Shown here piece after piece: positions 9,567 to 20,203 of a stretch of DNA of 54,011 nt (positions are counted from its first letter, which is position 1; the number at the start of each line of letters is the position of its first letter). The DNA lies in contig JAAOMT010000236.1 of NCBI GenBank assembly GCA_016748015.1, positions 20,146 through 74,156 on the forward strand, given 5' to 3'. The notes below the pieces were generated by a model. That model had not been told where the DNA came from, did no database searches, and worked only from the letters and a program-made list of their open reading frames with translations. Source of the DNA: Geosiphon pyriformis (Eukaryota; Glomeromycota; Glomeromycetes; Archaeosporales; Geosiphonaceae). Position numbers and translations under genes: made by a program.

Positions 9567-10249
9567 TACATTCTTGGTTTGAAGATGATTGAGTGGTTGA
9601 GCTATTTTAGAAAAATCTTTGATGAAACGACAATAATAGCTTGTGAATTCCAAGAATGATTTTAGTTTCATCACATTGGTGGGTACTGGAAAGTTCTTTA
9701 CTATTTCTATCTTTTCTGGATCTGTTTTTATGCTGTCTTTGCTGACTATATGTCCCAAGAATTTCAATTCTGTTTTTCCGAAAAAGCATTTTGTGGTATT
9801 TAACTTTAGTCCTGCTTGCTGGAGTCTTTCAAATACTTGTTGTAGATGATGGAAATAATCATCAAACGTTCTTGAAAATACATTGGTGTTGTCTAAGTAT
9901 ACGACTACTGATTTCCACAATAAGCTGATGTAAACAATTTTTATAAGCCATTAAAAGGTGGCTGGGATGTTGGTTAAGCCAAATGGCATCATTTCAAATT
10001 TAAAATTCCCTTTTTTTGTTATAAAAGCTGTTTTTTCTTTGTTCGCTGGATCTATGGCTACTTGTCAGTAACCACTGTCTAGATCCAGTATTGAGAACTA
10101 TTTGTTTCCACTAAAAGCATCGAATAACTCTTGAATTAGCCCATTGTCAAGCATTTAATTGATTTCTTGACAGATAATCTTATGGGCTGGTGGTACTCTG
10201 TATGCTCTTTGTTAAATTGGCATTGCATCTCCAGTCTTGATTTGGTGTT
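9567..10249 (-). pseudogene. Element B reverse transcriptase, internally deleted
   Basis: Downstream half is open: VVVYLDNTNVFSRTFDDYFH, KCFFGKTELKFLGHIVSKD, SFLEFTSYYCRFIKDFSKIA. The active-site box is YLDN, so the second Asp is Asn (G to A). Upstream, the frame has stops (W or Q to stop) and a precise in-frame gap: text jumps from EIN*MLDNGLIQ to ELFDAFSGNK, missing the 44 residues (SLPVVLVxKK...FCVDYxKLN) present in G at 48094-48225. The gap falls between two ATTCA repeats, at 10132-10136 here. Dead RT. Confidence 0.85.
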
Positions 10250-10789
10250 GGATGATGTCAGTGTGGCCAAATTCATTTTTGCTGGCAAACATGTTGTTAA
10301 AATTGCTAAGCAACATCTTGAGCTGCATACGTTGAAGTGGGTCTAAGTTTCCCATGTTCATTTGTTCCAATTGTTCTGGTTAGAGCAAATAACATTTATT
10401 TCGTCTGTATATGGTTTGTGAAGTATTGTCAACATATTTGCACAGCTGTGGAAAGTTTGGTACACTGTTTGGTGGCTGGTCTTTTATTTCTGTGGTCAAA
10501 TATCTGATAGTGGTTCCTTCTGGTATCTCTACAACATTTCCTGTATTGTTGTAAATGGGAATTTTAATCTGATTATGGTTTTTGGCTGGTATGTGGAGAT
10601 TAATGAGTCCAATCTCTTTTGATTCACAAAGGCTTGCTTTTGCTTCAAAAATCTGTGCTTGATTTTTTACCTTCCTTTCTATCGCTATCATGTATTAGTC
10701 ATATGGTGGAATAGAAATTGCTTGACCAATTGAGATAAATTCTTCTTGGCCAATAGTTTTTTCTTCTATCATATTAACCAGTATATCTA
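10250..10789 (-). pseudogene. Element B dUTPase-RT spacer
   Basis: Open stretch 10380-10691 plus flanks in the same frame. Reads KNQAQIFEAKASLCESKEIG, LINLHIPAKNHNQIKIPIYN, NTGNVVEIPEGTTIRYLTTE, then FPQLCKYVDNTSQTIYR, and MLLSNFNNMFASKNEFGHTD before the RT. The VEIPEGTTI..L motif parallels the N-x-T/GT-I-G pattern that precedes RT in other gypsy Pols. Stops at 10692 and about 10380, where Gln is likely. Confidence 0.7.
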
Positions 10790-11186
10790 TTCTACCTGTG
10801 GATCTAAATCTCTGGATTCCTCTTGCTGTTATTCCTAATTCCTCTTTATTTCTTACTGACACTAACTGAGCTATCTTAACCAAAGGTAAGAATATTGCCT
10901 GTGTTATTTTTTTGTTTGGCTCTATAATATAGGCCTTTTCTAAGTCATTTTGTAGCATTGCCATAATATTTTCCACATATCCAGCATTAATTATTCCTCC
11001 TCTGATATTTATCACTTTTTTCACTAAACTACTCCTAAATGCTAGTTGAACCATGGTTGTTGCTAGAATTTCCAGTGCTATTTTGAGATCAATGCAGGTG
11101 CACAAATGTGGTTCCAATTTTATGGCATTTTTTCTTAGATACCTCAGATCAAATCTAGCATCAGTATCATGTGCACATTCTGGCAT
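10790..11186 (-). pseudogene. Element B dUTPase domain
   Basis: Uninterrupted coding stretch with all five dUTPase motifs: DARFDLRYLRKNAIKLEPH (motif 1, Gly to Arg), FRSSLVKK (motif 2), RGGIINAGYVEN (motif 3, Asp to Asn with Tyr shifted one place), NKKITQAIFLPLVKIAQLV (motif 4), ARGIQRFRSTGR (motif 5, two Gly to Arg). The motif 3 Asp is the catalytic/uracil-recognition acid of the family, so activity should be lost. All listed damage is of the G-to-A type. The clearest full-length open dUTPase block in the window. Confidence 0.85.
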
Positions 11187-12240
11187 AATACCTTCATCAT
11201 TGTCACTGTATCATTTCAACTCTTGTTCTTTTGAGAGATCTGGTAAGGCAATATATTGTTCATAATTGGAATTAGAGTCTAAATCTGAGTTAATTTTGTT
11301 GCCATATTGAACTGAACTGGAACCATTGTTGTTGTCATTATTGGAGTTTGAATTAGGATTGAAAATTGATTTCAATTCTGATGTGCAGTTGCTGATTGGT
11401 TTGTTTTCTTCTAGAATCGTGTAGATTATGCATAGTGGTGGATTGTAAATAAGATCACACTCATTACAATACTGGAAGTCACATGGAATCAAACAGTAGT
11501 TACATAGTCAAGTGTTTAGCTGTGCTAAATACTCTTCCTGTTTTTCTCTTGTGGGTACCAGATTTTGGTAATGCTCGTAAAAGTTTTCTGGATTGGTTTC
11601 AATGTTGAGGAAAGCATCTGAGTTGGGGATCAGAATGATGTCAACCTGTTTAGGCAGGTTGTTTTTAATTTCCAAGATTTTGCTGGACATGGCTCTTTCT
11701 ACTTTGGCATTAGCCATTCACCAGATTTTGTCTTTGTTGTGTGGATAACTTTCTAAGCGAAAGATCACTCAGTGCCAGACGGCTGTTATTGGCATGTTAC
11801 GACTTACCCAATCGCTGATGAGGATCGTGTATTGGCATGAAGTGTCACACATTCCTCCCCAATTAGGAATGTCATTCCACATTTCTTCATCGAGTAACTG
11901 TTTGCCACAAGTGAAACATGGTTTGTTGTCCCACTTGCTTTGTTATTTTGGATGGCCATAGTATTCTCTATCACATGGCTTGCAATAATAGTGGGTTTTC
12001 GTCCAGTAGTCTTCATCAAGTGCGATCCATGCTCCCATGGAAGAGAGTTTCTTCTTATAGTTCTGACATTTTAAGGGGATGTAAGGTGGCTTTTTCACTG
12101 GCTCACGTGAGTATTTTCTTTTCCAATCACTGGTTATTTTCTTGGTGACTTTGTCAGTTTCTTTAGGTAAGTCTTCTTCTTTTCCTTTTTCTTTTTCTTC
12201 TCAGCTTGTTGGTGTTGATTTGTTTTTGTCATCATTGTTC
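11187..12240 (-). pseudogene. Element B Cys-rich module
   Basis: Two parts. First (about 11790-12090): CQNYKKKLSSMGAWIALDED, THYYCKPCDREYYGHPK, KWDNKPCFTCGKQLLDEEMW, GGMCDTSCQYTILISDWVS. Second (11211-11717): LPKQVDIILIPNSDAFLNIE, ENFYEHYQNLVPTREKQEEY, LCNYCLIPCDFQYCNECDLI, and a Ser/Asn-rich spacer up to dUTPase. Paired Cys residues suggest three or four zinc sites. The frame switches between 11804-12019 and its neighbours, showing one or two small indels. Same order as A, D, F and G; function unknown. Confidence 0.6.
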
Positions 12241-13121
12241 TAGGCATCGATGATGGTCTCCCAGGTATGTTCTTCTGTTTTTTTTCTTTTTCTCTTTACA
12301 TTGTTCTTTTTTTTCCAGTCTAGAATTGGCAATAGCTTGTTGTGCTCGATGTCAGCCCATGATACTTGGTATGTCTCCCAAGTAGGCTTTAGTTTTTCCT
12401 CCTCAAAATTGATAAGCGGTGCTAATGACATGACGTTGTTAGGTTTGAAATGGTCACATGTTGCCGGTATTTACATGTGTTGGCCATTTTGGCTGAGTTG
12501 AAGTTTCTGAGTAGTCCAATCTAATATTGCATTGGTTTTAGATAACCAGTCATTGCTCACTAATGCCTAATATTGTATTGCTTCTATTACCAAAACTTTG
12601 ATGAGAATGATAATACCATTGACTTCAAATGGAAAGTTGTCAATCTCACCAATAGGAGTTTTGGTGGCTCCATTGGCTGTTATAATTCTTGTACTGGCAG
12701 CTCAATCAACTCGATGACCTAATTAATCTATGAGCTGCCCTGTAATGATACTGCTTGCTGAACTACTGTCGAGGATTAGTTTAATGGGGTGACCATCAAC
12801 TTTCGCATCAGTATACATGACTGTAATAGGCTTCTCTTCCAATACAGCTTCACTAAATAATGGTGTGGCTGAGGGTTTCTCGAATTCAAAAGGAAAGATG
12901 GCATTCAAAGCTTCATTTTCAGTGATCATTGCTGGAAGAATATTGGTGAGTGTTGTTTGCTGATTGGATTCTGGTTTGTTGGAGATGGTGTTTTCTGGGG
13001 TGACCAGAAGACTTAAATAGTTCTGAGAATTCGGGTTTTGGGTGGAACTGGTACCTGAATTCCGAGAGCATGATCCAGCTGGTTGATGAGAAGAGTTGGA
13101 GATCAGTTGGTAAACAATCAT
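12241..13121 (-). pseudogene. Element B aspartic protease and linker
   Basis: Protease: ALNAIFPFEFEKPSATPLFS, EEKPITVMYTDAKVDGHPIK, then LILDSSSASSIITGQLID. The catalytic motif is D-S-S in place of D-S/T-G (Gly to Ser). After the stop at 12723 the frame continues STRIITANGATKTPIGEID, KVLVIEAIQY*ALVSNDWL, and the linker IPATCDHFKPNNVM...WETYQVSWADIEHNKLLPIL with a Lys-rich tail. Preceded by Ser/Asn-rich text joining the Gag knuckle. Inactive copy. Confidence 0.75.
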
Positions 13122-15197
13122 CGCTGATCTCTAGTTTTGAGTGATTCTAGGTCTTGGGTTTCCTGATGTCATAGTAGCTGAGTTTTGGGGTGGTGTTTGA
13201 ATTTGTTGGGGTTGATAGATCACTTAAGACAGTGGCTAATAGATTATTTGTGGCTGCGGTGAATAAATTGTTGGATTTTGATAAACTGGATGTTGATATA
13301 CTGGTGGTTAATAGATTGATTGCTGTGTTATTGGTAGGTAAGTAGTTTGATATTGTGCTGAGTTTGATTGATGATTCGGAGTTGAAAAACCGGTAATTGG
13401 GGTTTTGATATTAATTTCCTGATTGTTGGTTATTTAAATATTGGCAGCAGTCGATTTGGATATGTCTTTGTTTACCACAATAGTGGCAGATACACGTTTC
13501 CTGTTACCACTGTTGATTGGTCAATAAAGATAGACATGGTTGATTTTGGGCACAATTAGAGTTTTCTTAATTATTGCATTGTTGTGGAGACTAATAAATG
13601 ACGTAATTGTCAGTTAAGTATCCTTCCAATTTCTTATTAATTGATTCACTGAACTTCTCTAATTTGGAATCTAATTCAGATGATCCGTTTATCACTAAAT
13701 TAACAGCTTGGGTGTGGTTGGCCTCTGACTTAGCAGATTCAAAATCTCTGGCACATGTAACTGCGTCTTGAAGTGTACCTGAATGTAACAGACATACATG
13801 TTGCAAGATGCTACTGTGCAGACCACAGATAAACTGGTTGAGAATCTGTAGTGCTGTAAAATAGTTGGTGTTAATTGCTTGAATTTGGCACAGATTTCAA
13901 TAGAAGCATTTCAGGTAAGTGGTGACTGCTTCAGTTTCTTCTTGTTTCATGGTGGTGAACATATTGACTAAGCAATTGATGCTGTTATTGTTGCTGAAGT
14001 ATTTTAGGAATTCCACTTTAAAGGCATTGAAATCTTGTAGTTTATTATTCAAGCTCTGATATCATGAATTGGTAGTATCCTTGAAAAAGTAGAGAATGGC
14101 TTGTATTGCTCAGGCATCATTCCATCTGTTGGCTGCAATGGCCTTTTCTACATCATTTAACCATACTTAAGCATCATCTTCTTCGCCAGTAAAGTTGTCA
14201 AGTTTTGCGATTGGTGCATAGGCCATTGGATCTAAGTTGGGTTATTGTGATGGCTGTTGAAGCAGTGGTTGTTGAAGTAGTAGTTAAAGTGGCTGCTGTA
14301 TGGGTTTGGCTATTGGATTAATTGGTGATTGATTAATGACAATTATCAGAGGTAAGTTTTGCTGATTAATTAATTTGGGGTTTGGATTGTTTTGTCTTTG
14401 ATGATTCGGAGTTTCGATTTCCAAATTTTCTAGATTTAGATTTTGCTGAGTTTGAAGATTTGGGGTTTCAACTTCTGGGTTTTCAGTGATTGGGTTCTGG
14501 TAAGTAAATTTTTGTTCCTCAGATTCTTCTTCTTTCTCTTTTTCTGATTCCGTCACTTCCCACAGATCAGAAATTCTGAAATCTGGTGACAGTGGTGGTG
14601 ATCAGAGGCCTGATAGAATTAGTGATTGCAAGTTAAATCCTTCAAAGTATTTGCTGTATGGTTCTAGTAAGTCTGTTTTTCTTTGTTTACTTTGAAATAG
14701 AAATCTTTCAAATGTTGATGTCACGTTTGATGTGAATGTGCCTGTAAATGTAATATTAATGGTACTTCCAGGTGTATAGTAGTATGATGGATTAGTTGGA
14801 AATTCAACTCTTGTTTTCTTCCAAGTGGGTGGTTGTATCCTTTTAGGTGTTACTGCTGGTATTTGTAGTTTTCTTTTGCCTTTATTAGCATATGTAATTG
14901 GATATCTTTGCTGTGTGTGATGCTCAATTCTTTGTTGATATCAGTAATAATGGAGGCAAAATTGTGATTTGTTGGCAGGTTGGTATTTTGAATTAATTCA
15001 CTGTAAAAGGCTGCTCTTGCCAATTCAGTATTTACTGATGTTTCCAACAGATAGGCAATTTTTTCGTTGACATAGAAGTTGAAGGCTGATTCGGCAGATA
15101 TATGATTGTGGTTTAATCCCAAGTGTTGACAATAGTGTTGAAATAAAGATTTTGCAAATTCTAGATGGTTTGCTCCTATGTTTTCTGATTCTGCCAC
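13122..15197 (-). pseudogene. Element B Gag
   Basis: N-terminal domain 14850-15197: ESENIGANHLEFAKSLFQHY, CQHLGLNHNHISAESAFNFY, VNEKIAYLLETSVNTELARA. Then a Gln/Asn/Pro-rich region (14284-14556), the capsid-like core (AIAANRWNDA, FFKDTTNS*YQSLNNK, FNAFKVEFLKYFSNNNSINC, TTMKQEETEAVTTYL), and the SELDSKLEKFSESINKKLEG helix. The knuckle at 13447-13488 is complete: CHYCGKQRHIQIDC. N-terminal and core blocks are in different frames, so there is an indel between about 14560 and 14850. Codon 15195-15197 is GTG in AAAAGTGG context; no ATG precedes the conserved domain after an upstream TGA. Confidence 0.8.
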
Positions 15198-15237
15198 TTT
15201 TAGATTTGTGTTGGTGCTGGTTTTCTGTAGAATTATA

Positions 15238-15254
15238 CTTCACAGAGAGCACTA
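15238..15254 (-). other. Element B primer-binding site
   Basis: Minus-strand TAGTGCTCTCTGTGAAG, two bases after the LTR end ...TTGTAACA. The corresponding site in F begins TGGTGCTCTC, so the ancestral form is TGGTGCTCTCTGTGAAG and the TAG is a G-to-A change. Primer tRNA not identified. Confidence 0.65.
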
Positions 15255-15256
15255 AA

Positions 15257-16119
15257 TGTTACAAATAATTATTTGGGATCTCAAGTCAAATAACAAACCT
15301 GTAACTTGGTGCTCAAAAGCTACTCATGTTGTTAATAATAGTTTTAAGTAGTTGGTATCTGAAGGTTTTTCCAAATGAGTCTTTTGTATAATAGACAGAG
15401 ATTTTTTGTTAATAGTATTCGCAGTTTTTTTGTAAGTTGTTTCCCAATTTCTTTCTTAGCTTGATGGCTGGATTTATTTTGGCAGTCATGTCCTTCTGGT
15501 AAGTTATCCGATAATATATATAATCTTACCCTTATTTCTGGGTTTTTTACCAGACTATTGTGACATCAATAACTCAGTGCTTTTAATCTTCAATAAATTA
15601 GTATACAATAACAAAATCAAAGAAGAAAATAAAAAAAATAAAGAAATGTAAAAAATTAAGCCAAGGCAAATTGCAAATTAGTATCCTGTTAATAGCCGTG
15701 ATCAATAGTTATTGTTCCAGTGTAGTTAAGTATCAATTACTATCAACATGAAGAGTTGATAGTGGAAATGGGTTTGAGATAATAAATAGTTATTTATTGT
15801 GGCTTAAAAAGTTGTTTAGATCAAATCTAAATTGAGAGGTCTGTATTTTCAGCTTCTAATACTACTGCTATATATACATAATTGAGATTTTTCAATTTCT
15901 CAATTCTTCACAACAGGAGTCCTGGAATTTCTGAAATCCTGCGATTCCTTTGAGAAGAATCCTGGAATTCTGCAATTTTGCAATTTCTTGTGTAAGAATC
16001 CTGTAATTCTTAGAATTTTGCAATTCCTGAAAGAAATCCTGGAATTCCACATTTACTATGTCTACTTCTGATTGGCTAATAATTATGCTAATATATTTTC
16101 TATATTTCTATGAATAATA
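15257..16119 (-). repeat. Element B 5' LTR (863 bp)
   Basis: Same family as the LTRs of D, G and S1: near the 5' end the conserved TTAGCCAATCAG (CCAAT box), a degenerate ~40-bp repeat array (15891-16047), TATA at 15868-15877, and the end ...CCCAAATAATTATTTGTAACA. On the plus strand it begins TGTTACAAAT and ends GAATAATA, where CA is now TA (terminal TG to TA in element sense). It is followed at 16120 by gag sequence of C. Confidence 0.85.
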
Positions 16120-17040
16120 CTGGTTATTTTATAGTATTACAGATTTTAAATTAATTTATTTATGAATTAAGTAGCAGTTTGTTACAATAAGTACATTCAA
16201 TACACCCAAATATTCTCTAAAATATAGTTACATATGTCTGAGATTTTGAATTGGTCAAACTTAAAGCCAATTACATTCAAGCCATAAATTTAATAATAAA
16301 CAAATCATCTGAATTAGATTCTAAGCTGAAACAATTCAGTAACTTTATTAATCAGAAATTTGAAAAATACTTAGTTAAAAATCAAGCAATTTATTAGTCT
16401 TCTTAATATTATGACAATTCAGGAAACTCCAATCACTTCTAAAATTCATCATATCTATTATTGTTATTATTAAATTAACTGTAACAACAAAAAATACATA
16501 ATTGTTATTATTGTAATAAACAAAGCTATTTAAAAGCAGATTGTCACTTCAAATTTAATAACCAATAATTAGAAAATCAATATTAAAACTCTGATTGCAA
16601 GTTTAAAACCCAGAATTATATCAACAATTTATTATTGGAATTATATTTATATTAATTATATTACTCCCAAATAATACAACAATTTATATATATACTTCCA
16701 GTTTATCAAATTTCAGTACTGATAATCTATTAATCATAATCATAAGTAATATATTAATCTCAATCAATTTAAATACTGCCACAAAACTTAGCTTAAATAA
16801 CAACTGAAAATCAAAAACTGAAAATTATATACACATAACAAAACTAAAAATTAGCAATGATTATGCACCAACCAATTTCTAGTTTCATAAATTAAGCATT
16901 AAAATTATGTTTAAAAAATTTAGGAAGTAAGTACATCTAAAACTCGAATTCCCAAAACTATTTAAATCTCTTAGTTATCCCAAAAAACACTCAATTTAAC
17001 AAATCAGAACAGCTAAAACAACCATTTTTCAATAATATTC
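16120..17040 (+). pseudogene. Element C Gag core C-terminal part and knuckle
   Basis: Starts mid-domain at the B insertion: GYFIVLQILN*FIYELSSSL (compare YFTALQILNQFICELYSSIL in D), then DFELVKLKANYIQAINLIIN, SELDSKLKQFSNFINQKFEK. The knuckle at 16503-16544 reads CYYCNKQSYLKADC; His of CCHC is Tyr (C to T). From 16545 to 17040 the text is AT-rich Q/N-rich linker matching that of D with many stops; nothing else is seen in it. Confidence 0.7.
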
Positions 17041-17500
17041 TACTAACAATAGTTATTGAAAACAAGTTACTTGCAGCTATCTTTTTTTTTAAATTAGAAA
17101 AATACTTAATAATATCTTTTTTTAGTAGAACTATTCTTAATACTAAACTGATTACTGCTATATATATGAATACTAAAGTTAATAACCAATTTATCAAGCT
17201 AATTCTTGATAGTAAATCAATAAACAGTATTTTTACACAACAACTTATAGACCAATTAGGTTGCTGAGTTGATCAAACTGCCAGTGCTAAAATCATTACA
17301 GCTAATAGAATAACAAAAACTTTTATTGATAAAATTGATGACTTTTTATTTAAAGTCAAAGATATCATTGTATTAATCAAAGTTTTAGTCATGAAAATCA
17401 CACAATATCAAGCTTTTATTGGTAATAACTGGCTGTTCAAGACTAATACAATACTTAACTGAACTACACAAAAGCTACAGCTTAGTCAAAATAGTTAGCA
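17041..17500 (+). pseudogene. Element C protease remnant
   Basis: Reads LNTKLITAIYMNTKVNNQFI then KLILDSKSINSIFTQQLIDQ, i.e. D-S-K where D-S/T-G is expected, then ASAKIITANRITKTFIDKID, IKVLVMKITQYQAFIGNNWLF. Colinear with the protease of D and G. Catalytic Gly lost. A minus-strand ORF overlapping here (16991-17197) is only its mirror. Confidence 0.65.
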
Positions 17501-18655
17501 TACTTAAATACTAGTTATCTGTGGTCATTTCAAAACAACCCAATTACAGCCATTGATTGAATTTAAGAAAGAAATAAACAAATTATTTGAAAAGTCTGTT
17601 AAGTTTCATGGGCCAAAAAAGAGCACAATAAACTGTCACCAATACTCTTTTGGAACAACAAAAGAAAAAAAAGAAAAAAGAAGAAAAAAAACTCTCAAAA
17701 CACTACTATTACTAAAAAAACAGCCCAACAGTTGGTATGTACTTTACTCATCAAAACAAAAGAAAAAACCATCTTATATTTATCTTAGATATATTGATTA
17801 TAAAAAAAACTTTTTTTCATGTAAGCTTAAATTTTACCAAAAGAAAACTACTAAACACATATTTACTATTATTATAAACTATATTACAGAAAATCTTTTG
17901 GGTATTCAAAATGACAAGGAAAGTAGGACAACAAATTATGTTTTACTTGTGAAAAAACATTATTTAACAAAAAAATATGGAATAATATTTCTAATTAAGA
18001 AGAAATGTACAATACTTTGTATCAATATACAATTTCCATAAATAATAAATAAGCTAAAAAATGTCTTTTAATGCTATATAGAACTAAGTACTCTTGTATT
18101 TGGATTGTTATTCACATAACAAAAACAAAATCTAGAAAATAACAAATACCAAAGTCAAAGATATTTTATTTAATAAAATATTGATAATTAAAAACAATCT
18201 ACCAGAATCTATTAATACTATTCTTATTCTGAACTCAGACATTTTTTTTAACATTCTAAGTAATCCAGAACAATTTTACAAACATTACCAAGATCTAACA
18301 CCTATTCAAAATAAGCAAAAGCAGTATTTAGAACAATTAAATACTAGACTTTGTAAATATTGTCTAATTTTTAGTTGACTTTAAATATTGTAATAATTGT
18401 AATTTTATTTACAATTCACTTTTATACATGATTTATTTAATTTTTAAAGAAGAAAAACCAATTAACAAGTGTGTTTTAGAATCAAAATTAAAATTTAATT
18501 ATAATTTAGTCTTTAACAATAATAATAATAACAATTTTAATATTATTTATTATAATAATGACAACAATAATAATTTAAACTTTGACAAAAATCTCAAACA
18601 ATATATTGTGCTTTCAAGAACAGAAATTCAAATGGTTCAGTAATAATAATAAGAA
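17501..18655 (+). pseudogene. Element C linker and Cys-rich module
   Basis: 17553-18041 is open for 162 codons in one frame: EKSVKFHGPKKSTINCHQYS, a Lys-rich run, then YIYLRYIDYKKNFFSCKLKF, NDKESRTTNYVLLVKKHYLT. Compare GNDKE...TTKFYCC in G: many cysteines are now Tyr or stop. 18181-18643: ESINTILILNSDIFFNILSN, FYKHYQDLTPIQNKQKQYLE, LCKYCLIFS, and an Asn-rich low-complexity spacer. Its long reading frames reflect A/T-rich codon bias and are not evidence of function. Confidence 0.6.
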
Positions 18656-19280
18656 TATTATGCCAAAATGTGCACATAATACTAATATAGAATTTAATTT
18701 TAGATATTTAAAAAAAACTGTTATCTGATTGGAATTTTATTTGTACACTAGTATAGATCTAAAAATAGCACTGAAAATTTTAATAGCAACAATAATCCAA
18801 TTAATTTTTAGATCTAGTTTAGTAAAAAAAGAAATTAATATTAGAAAAAAATAATTGATGTAAGATATATAAAAAATATTATTACGATGCTACAAAATAA
18901 CTTGGAAAAAAGATATATTATTAAACCAAATAAAAAAATAGCACAGGCAATATTTTTGTTTTTGGTTAAAATAGTTCAATTAGTATTAGTAAAAATGAGA
19001 AAAGAATTAGGAATTATGGCAAAAGAGAAATAAATGAATTTGAATAAACAAGTAAAATAGAGATATTAATTAATATAGTTGAAGAAAAAACAATTGATAA
19101 AGAAAAAATTATTTTTATCAATTAATCTATTTCAATTCTATTATATGATCAGTATATATTAACTATAGAAAAAAAAATAAAAAATTAATCCCAAACTTTT
19201 AAAGCAAAACCAAACATTTATGAATTAAGATAAATTGACATTATTAATCTCTATATACTAGCCAAAAACCACAAACACAT
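18656..19280 (+). pseudogene. Element C dUTPase and start of spacer
   Basis: Degenerate copies of the dUTPase motifs: KCAHNTNIEFNFRYLKKT (motif 1), RSSLVKKEINIRK (motif 2 to 3), KKIAQAIFLFLVKIVQLVLV (motif 4), with later text matching NMVEEKTIDKE of D/G. Many stops. Spacer text ends LYILAKNHKHI at 19280, where D is inserted; it resumes at 29263. Confidence 0.65.
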
Positions 19281-19352
19281 TGTTACTTATAGAATATAGA
19301 AAAAATATTAGTATATAAAATAGCCAATCAGAAATAAATGTAGTAAATATGG

Positions 19353-19511
19353 AATTCTAAGATTCTTTCTAGAAAAATTGCAGGATTCTAAAAATTTCAA
19401 GATTCTTATATGAGAAATTGCAGAATTCCAGAATTCCAGGATTCTTCTTAAAAAAATTACAGAATTCCAGAAATTTCAGGGTTCCTGATGAGAAAAATTG
19501 AAAAATTAAGG
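19353..19511 (+). repeat. ~40-bp tandem repeats in LTR D
   Basis: About four degenerate units built from AATT(T/C)CAGGATTCTT and GAATTGCAGGATTCCAG halves. Clearest in element G (51455-51615), where unit lengths are 41, 39, 40 and 41 bp. They lie directly upstream of the TATA box. Confidence 0.75.
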
Positions 19512-19523
19512 AATCTCAATTAT

Positions 19524-19533
19524 GTATATATAG
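19524..19533 (+). promoter_or_regulatory. TATA box of LTR D
   Basis: GTATATATAG followed by CAGTAG, 12 bp after the repeat array. The same string is at 15868-15877 (minus, B), 28655-28664 (D 3' LTR), 31660-31669 (S1) and 51629-51638 (G), the best conserved stretch of the LTR. Confidence 0.65.
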
Positions 19534-20141
19534 CAGTAGTGATAGAAGTAAAAAAAAAAACAGACCTTTTAGTTTAGATTTGATTTAAGCAACCTTTCTA
19601 TTTATAAATATCAATAAATAATTATTCACTATCTTAATCTATTTTCCACTGTTAACACTTCATGTTGATAGTAACTGATACTTAATTATACTAGAACAAT
19701 AGCTCTTGATTATAGCTATTGATAGGATATTAACATTTATTGTCTTGGCTTATTTCTTTATTTTTTTCTATTTTCTTCTGTTATTTCTTTGTGTTTTACT
19801 AATTAATTAAAGATTAAAAAGCACTGAGTTATAGACATCATAGGGACTGATAAAAAACCCATAAAACAAAAATAGAACACTTATAATTGAGGATAGCTTA
19901 CCAGAAAGATTACCAGCCATCACATTAAAAAAAAAATTCGATAGAATTGCAATTCCAGAAGACTACTAACACAACAATTGAATCTTTGTTCATTATACAA
20001 AGAACTTAACCAAAACTTTCAGACAATCAAAACCTTCAGATACAAACAATCTTTAGATATTATTAACATTAACAAGTAAATTAGCACCAAGTTATGAGTT
20101 TGTTATTTGATTTGAGATCCCAAATAATTATTTGTAACATT

Positions 20142-20158
20142 TAGTGCTTTCTGTAAAG
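20142..20158 (+). other. Element D primer-binding site
   Basis: TAGTGCTTTCTGTAAAG, two bases after the LTR; a decayed form of TGGTGCTCTCTGTGAAG seen in B (each change is G to A or C to T). Confidence 0.6.
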
Positions 20159-20203
20159 TATAATCTAACAGAAAACAAGCACTAACAACAACCATACAAA
20201 ACA

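Larger units (their letters stand above)
7118..16119 (-). mobile_element. Element B: Ty3/gypsy LTR retrotransposon, interrupted by A
   Basis: In element orientation: 5' LTR 16119-15257, PBS, gag, protease, Cys-rich module, dUTPase, RT (internal deletion), RNase H, integrase, and post-integrase extension up to 7118, where element A is inserted. The remaining 3' end and 3' LTR are presumably beyond the left edge, past A. At the right the LTR ends ...GAATAATA (CA changed to TA) and is followed at 16120 by gag text of element C, so B was inserted in C. Same family as D, G, C and S1. Confidence 0.9.
19281..20139 (+). repeat. Element D 5' LTR (859 bp)
   Basis: Begins TGTTACTTATAGAATATAG and ends AATTATTTGTAACA. 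Contains the CCAAT-type AGCCAATCAG, the ~40-bp repeat array (19353-19511), TATA (GTATATATAG, 19524-19533), an AATAAATAA string near 19615 and a pyrimidine-rich tract near 19760. Differs from the 3' LTR at many sites, mostly C/T and G/A. Confidence 0.9.

Noticed and set aside
15889-16050. LTR ~40-bp repeats as a CRISPR-like array
   Set aside because: Units are degenerate head-to-tail repeats without unique spacers, in a eukaryotic LTR.
17553-18041. 162-codon plus-strand ORF as an intact gene
   Set aside because: It is the decayed linker and Cys-rich module of C; length arises from A-rich codons and a chance lack of stops.
18500-18640. AAT/AAC trinucleotide run as a functional microsatellite
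   Set aside because: It corresponds to the Asn/Ser-rich spacer before dUTPase found in B, D and G, so it is decayed coding sequence.
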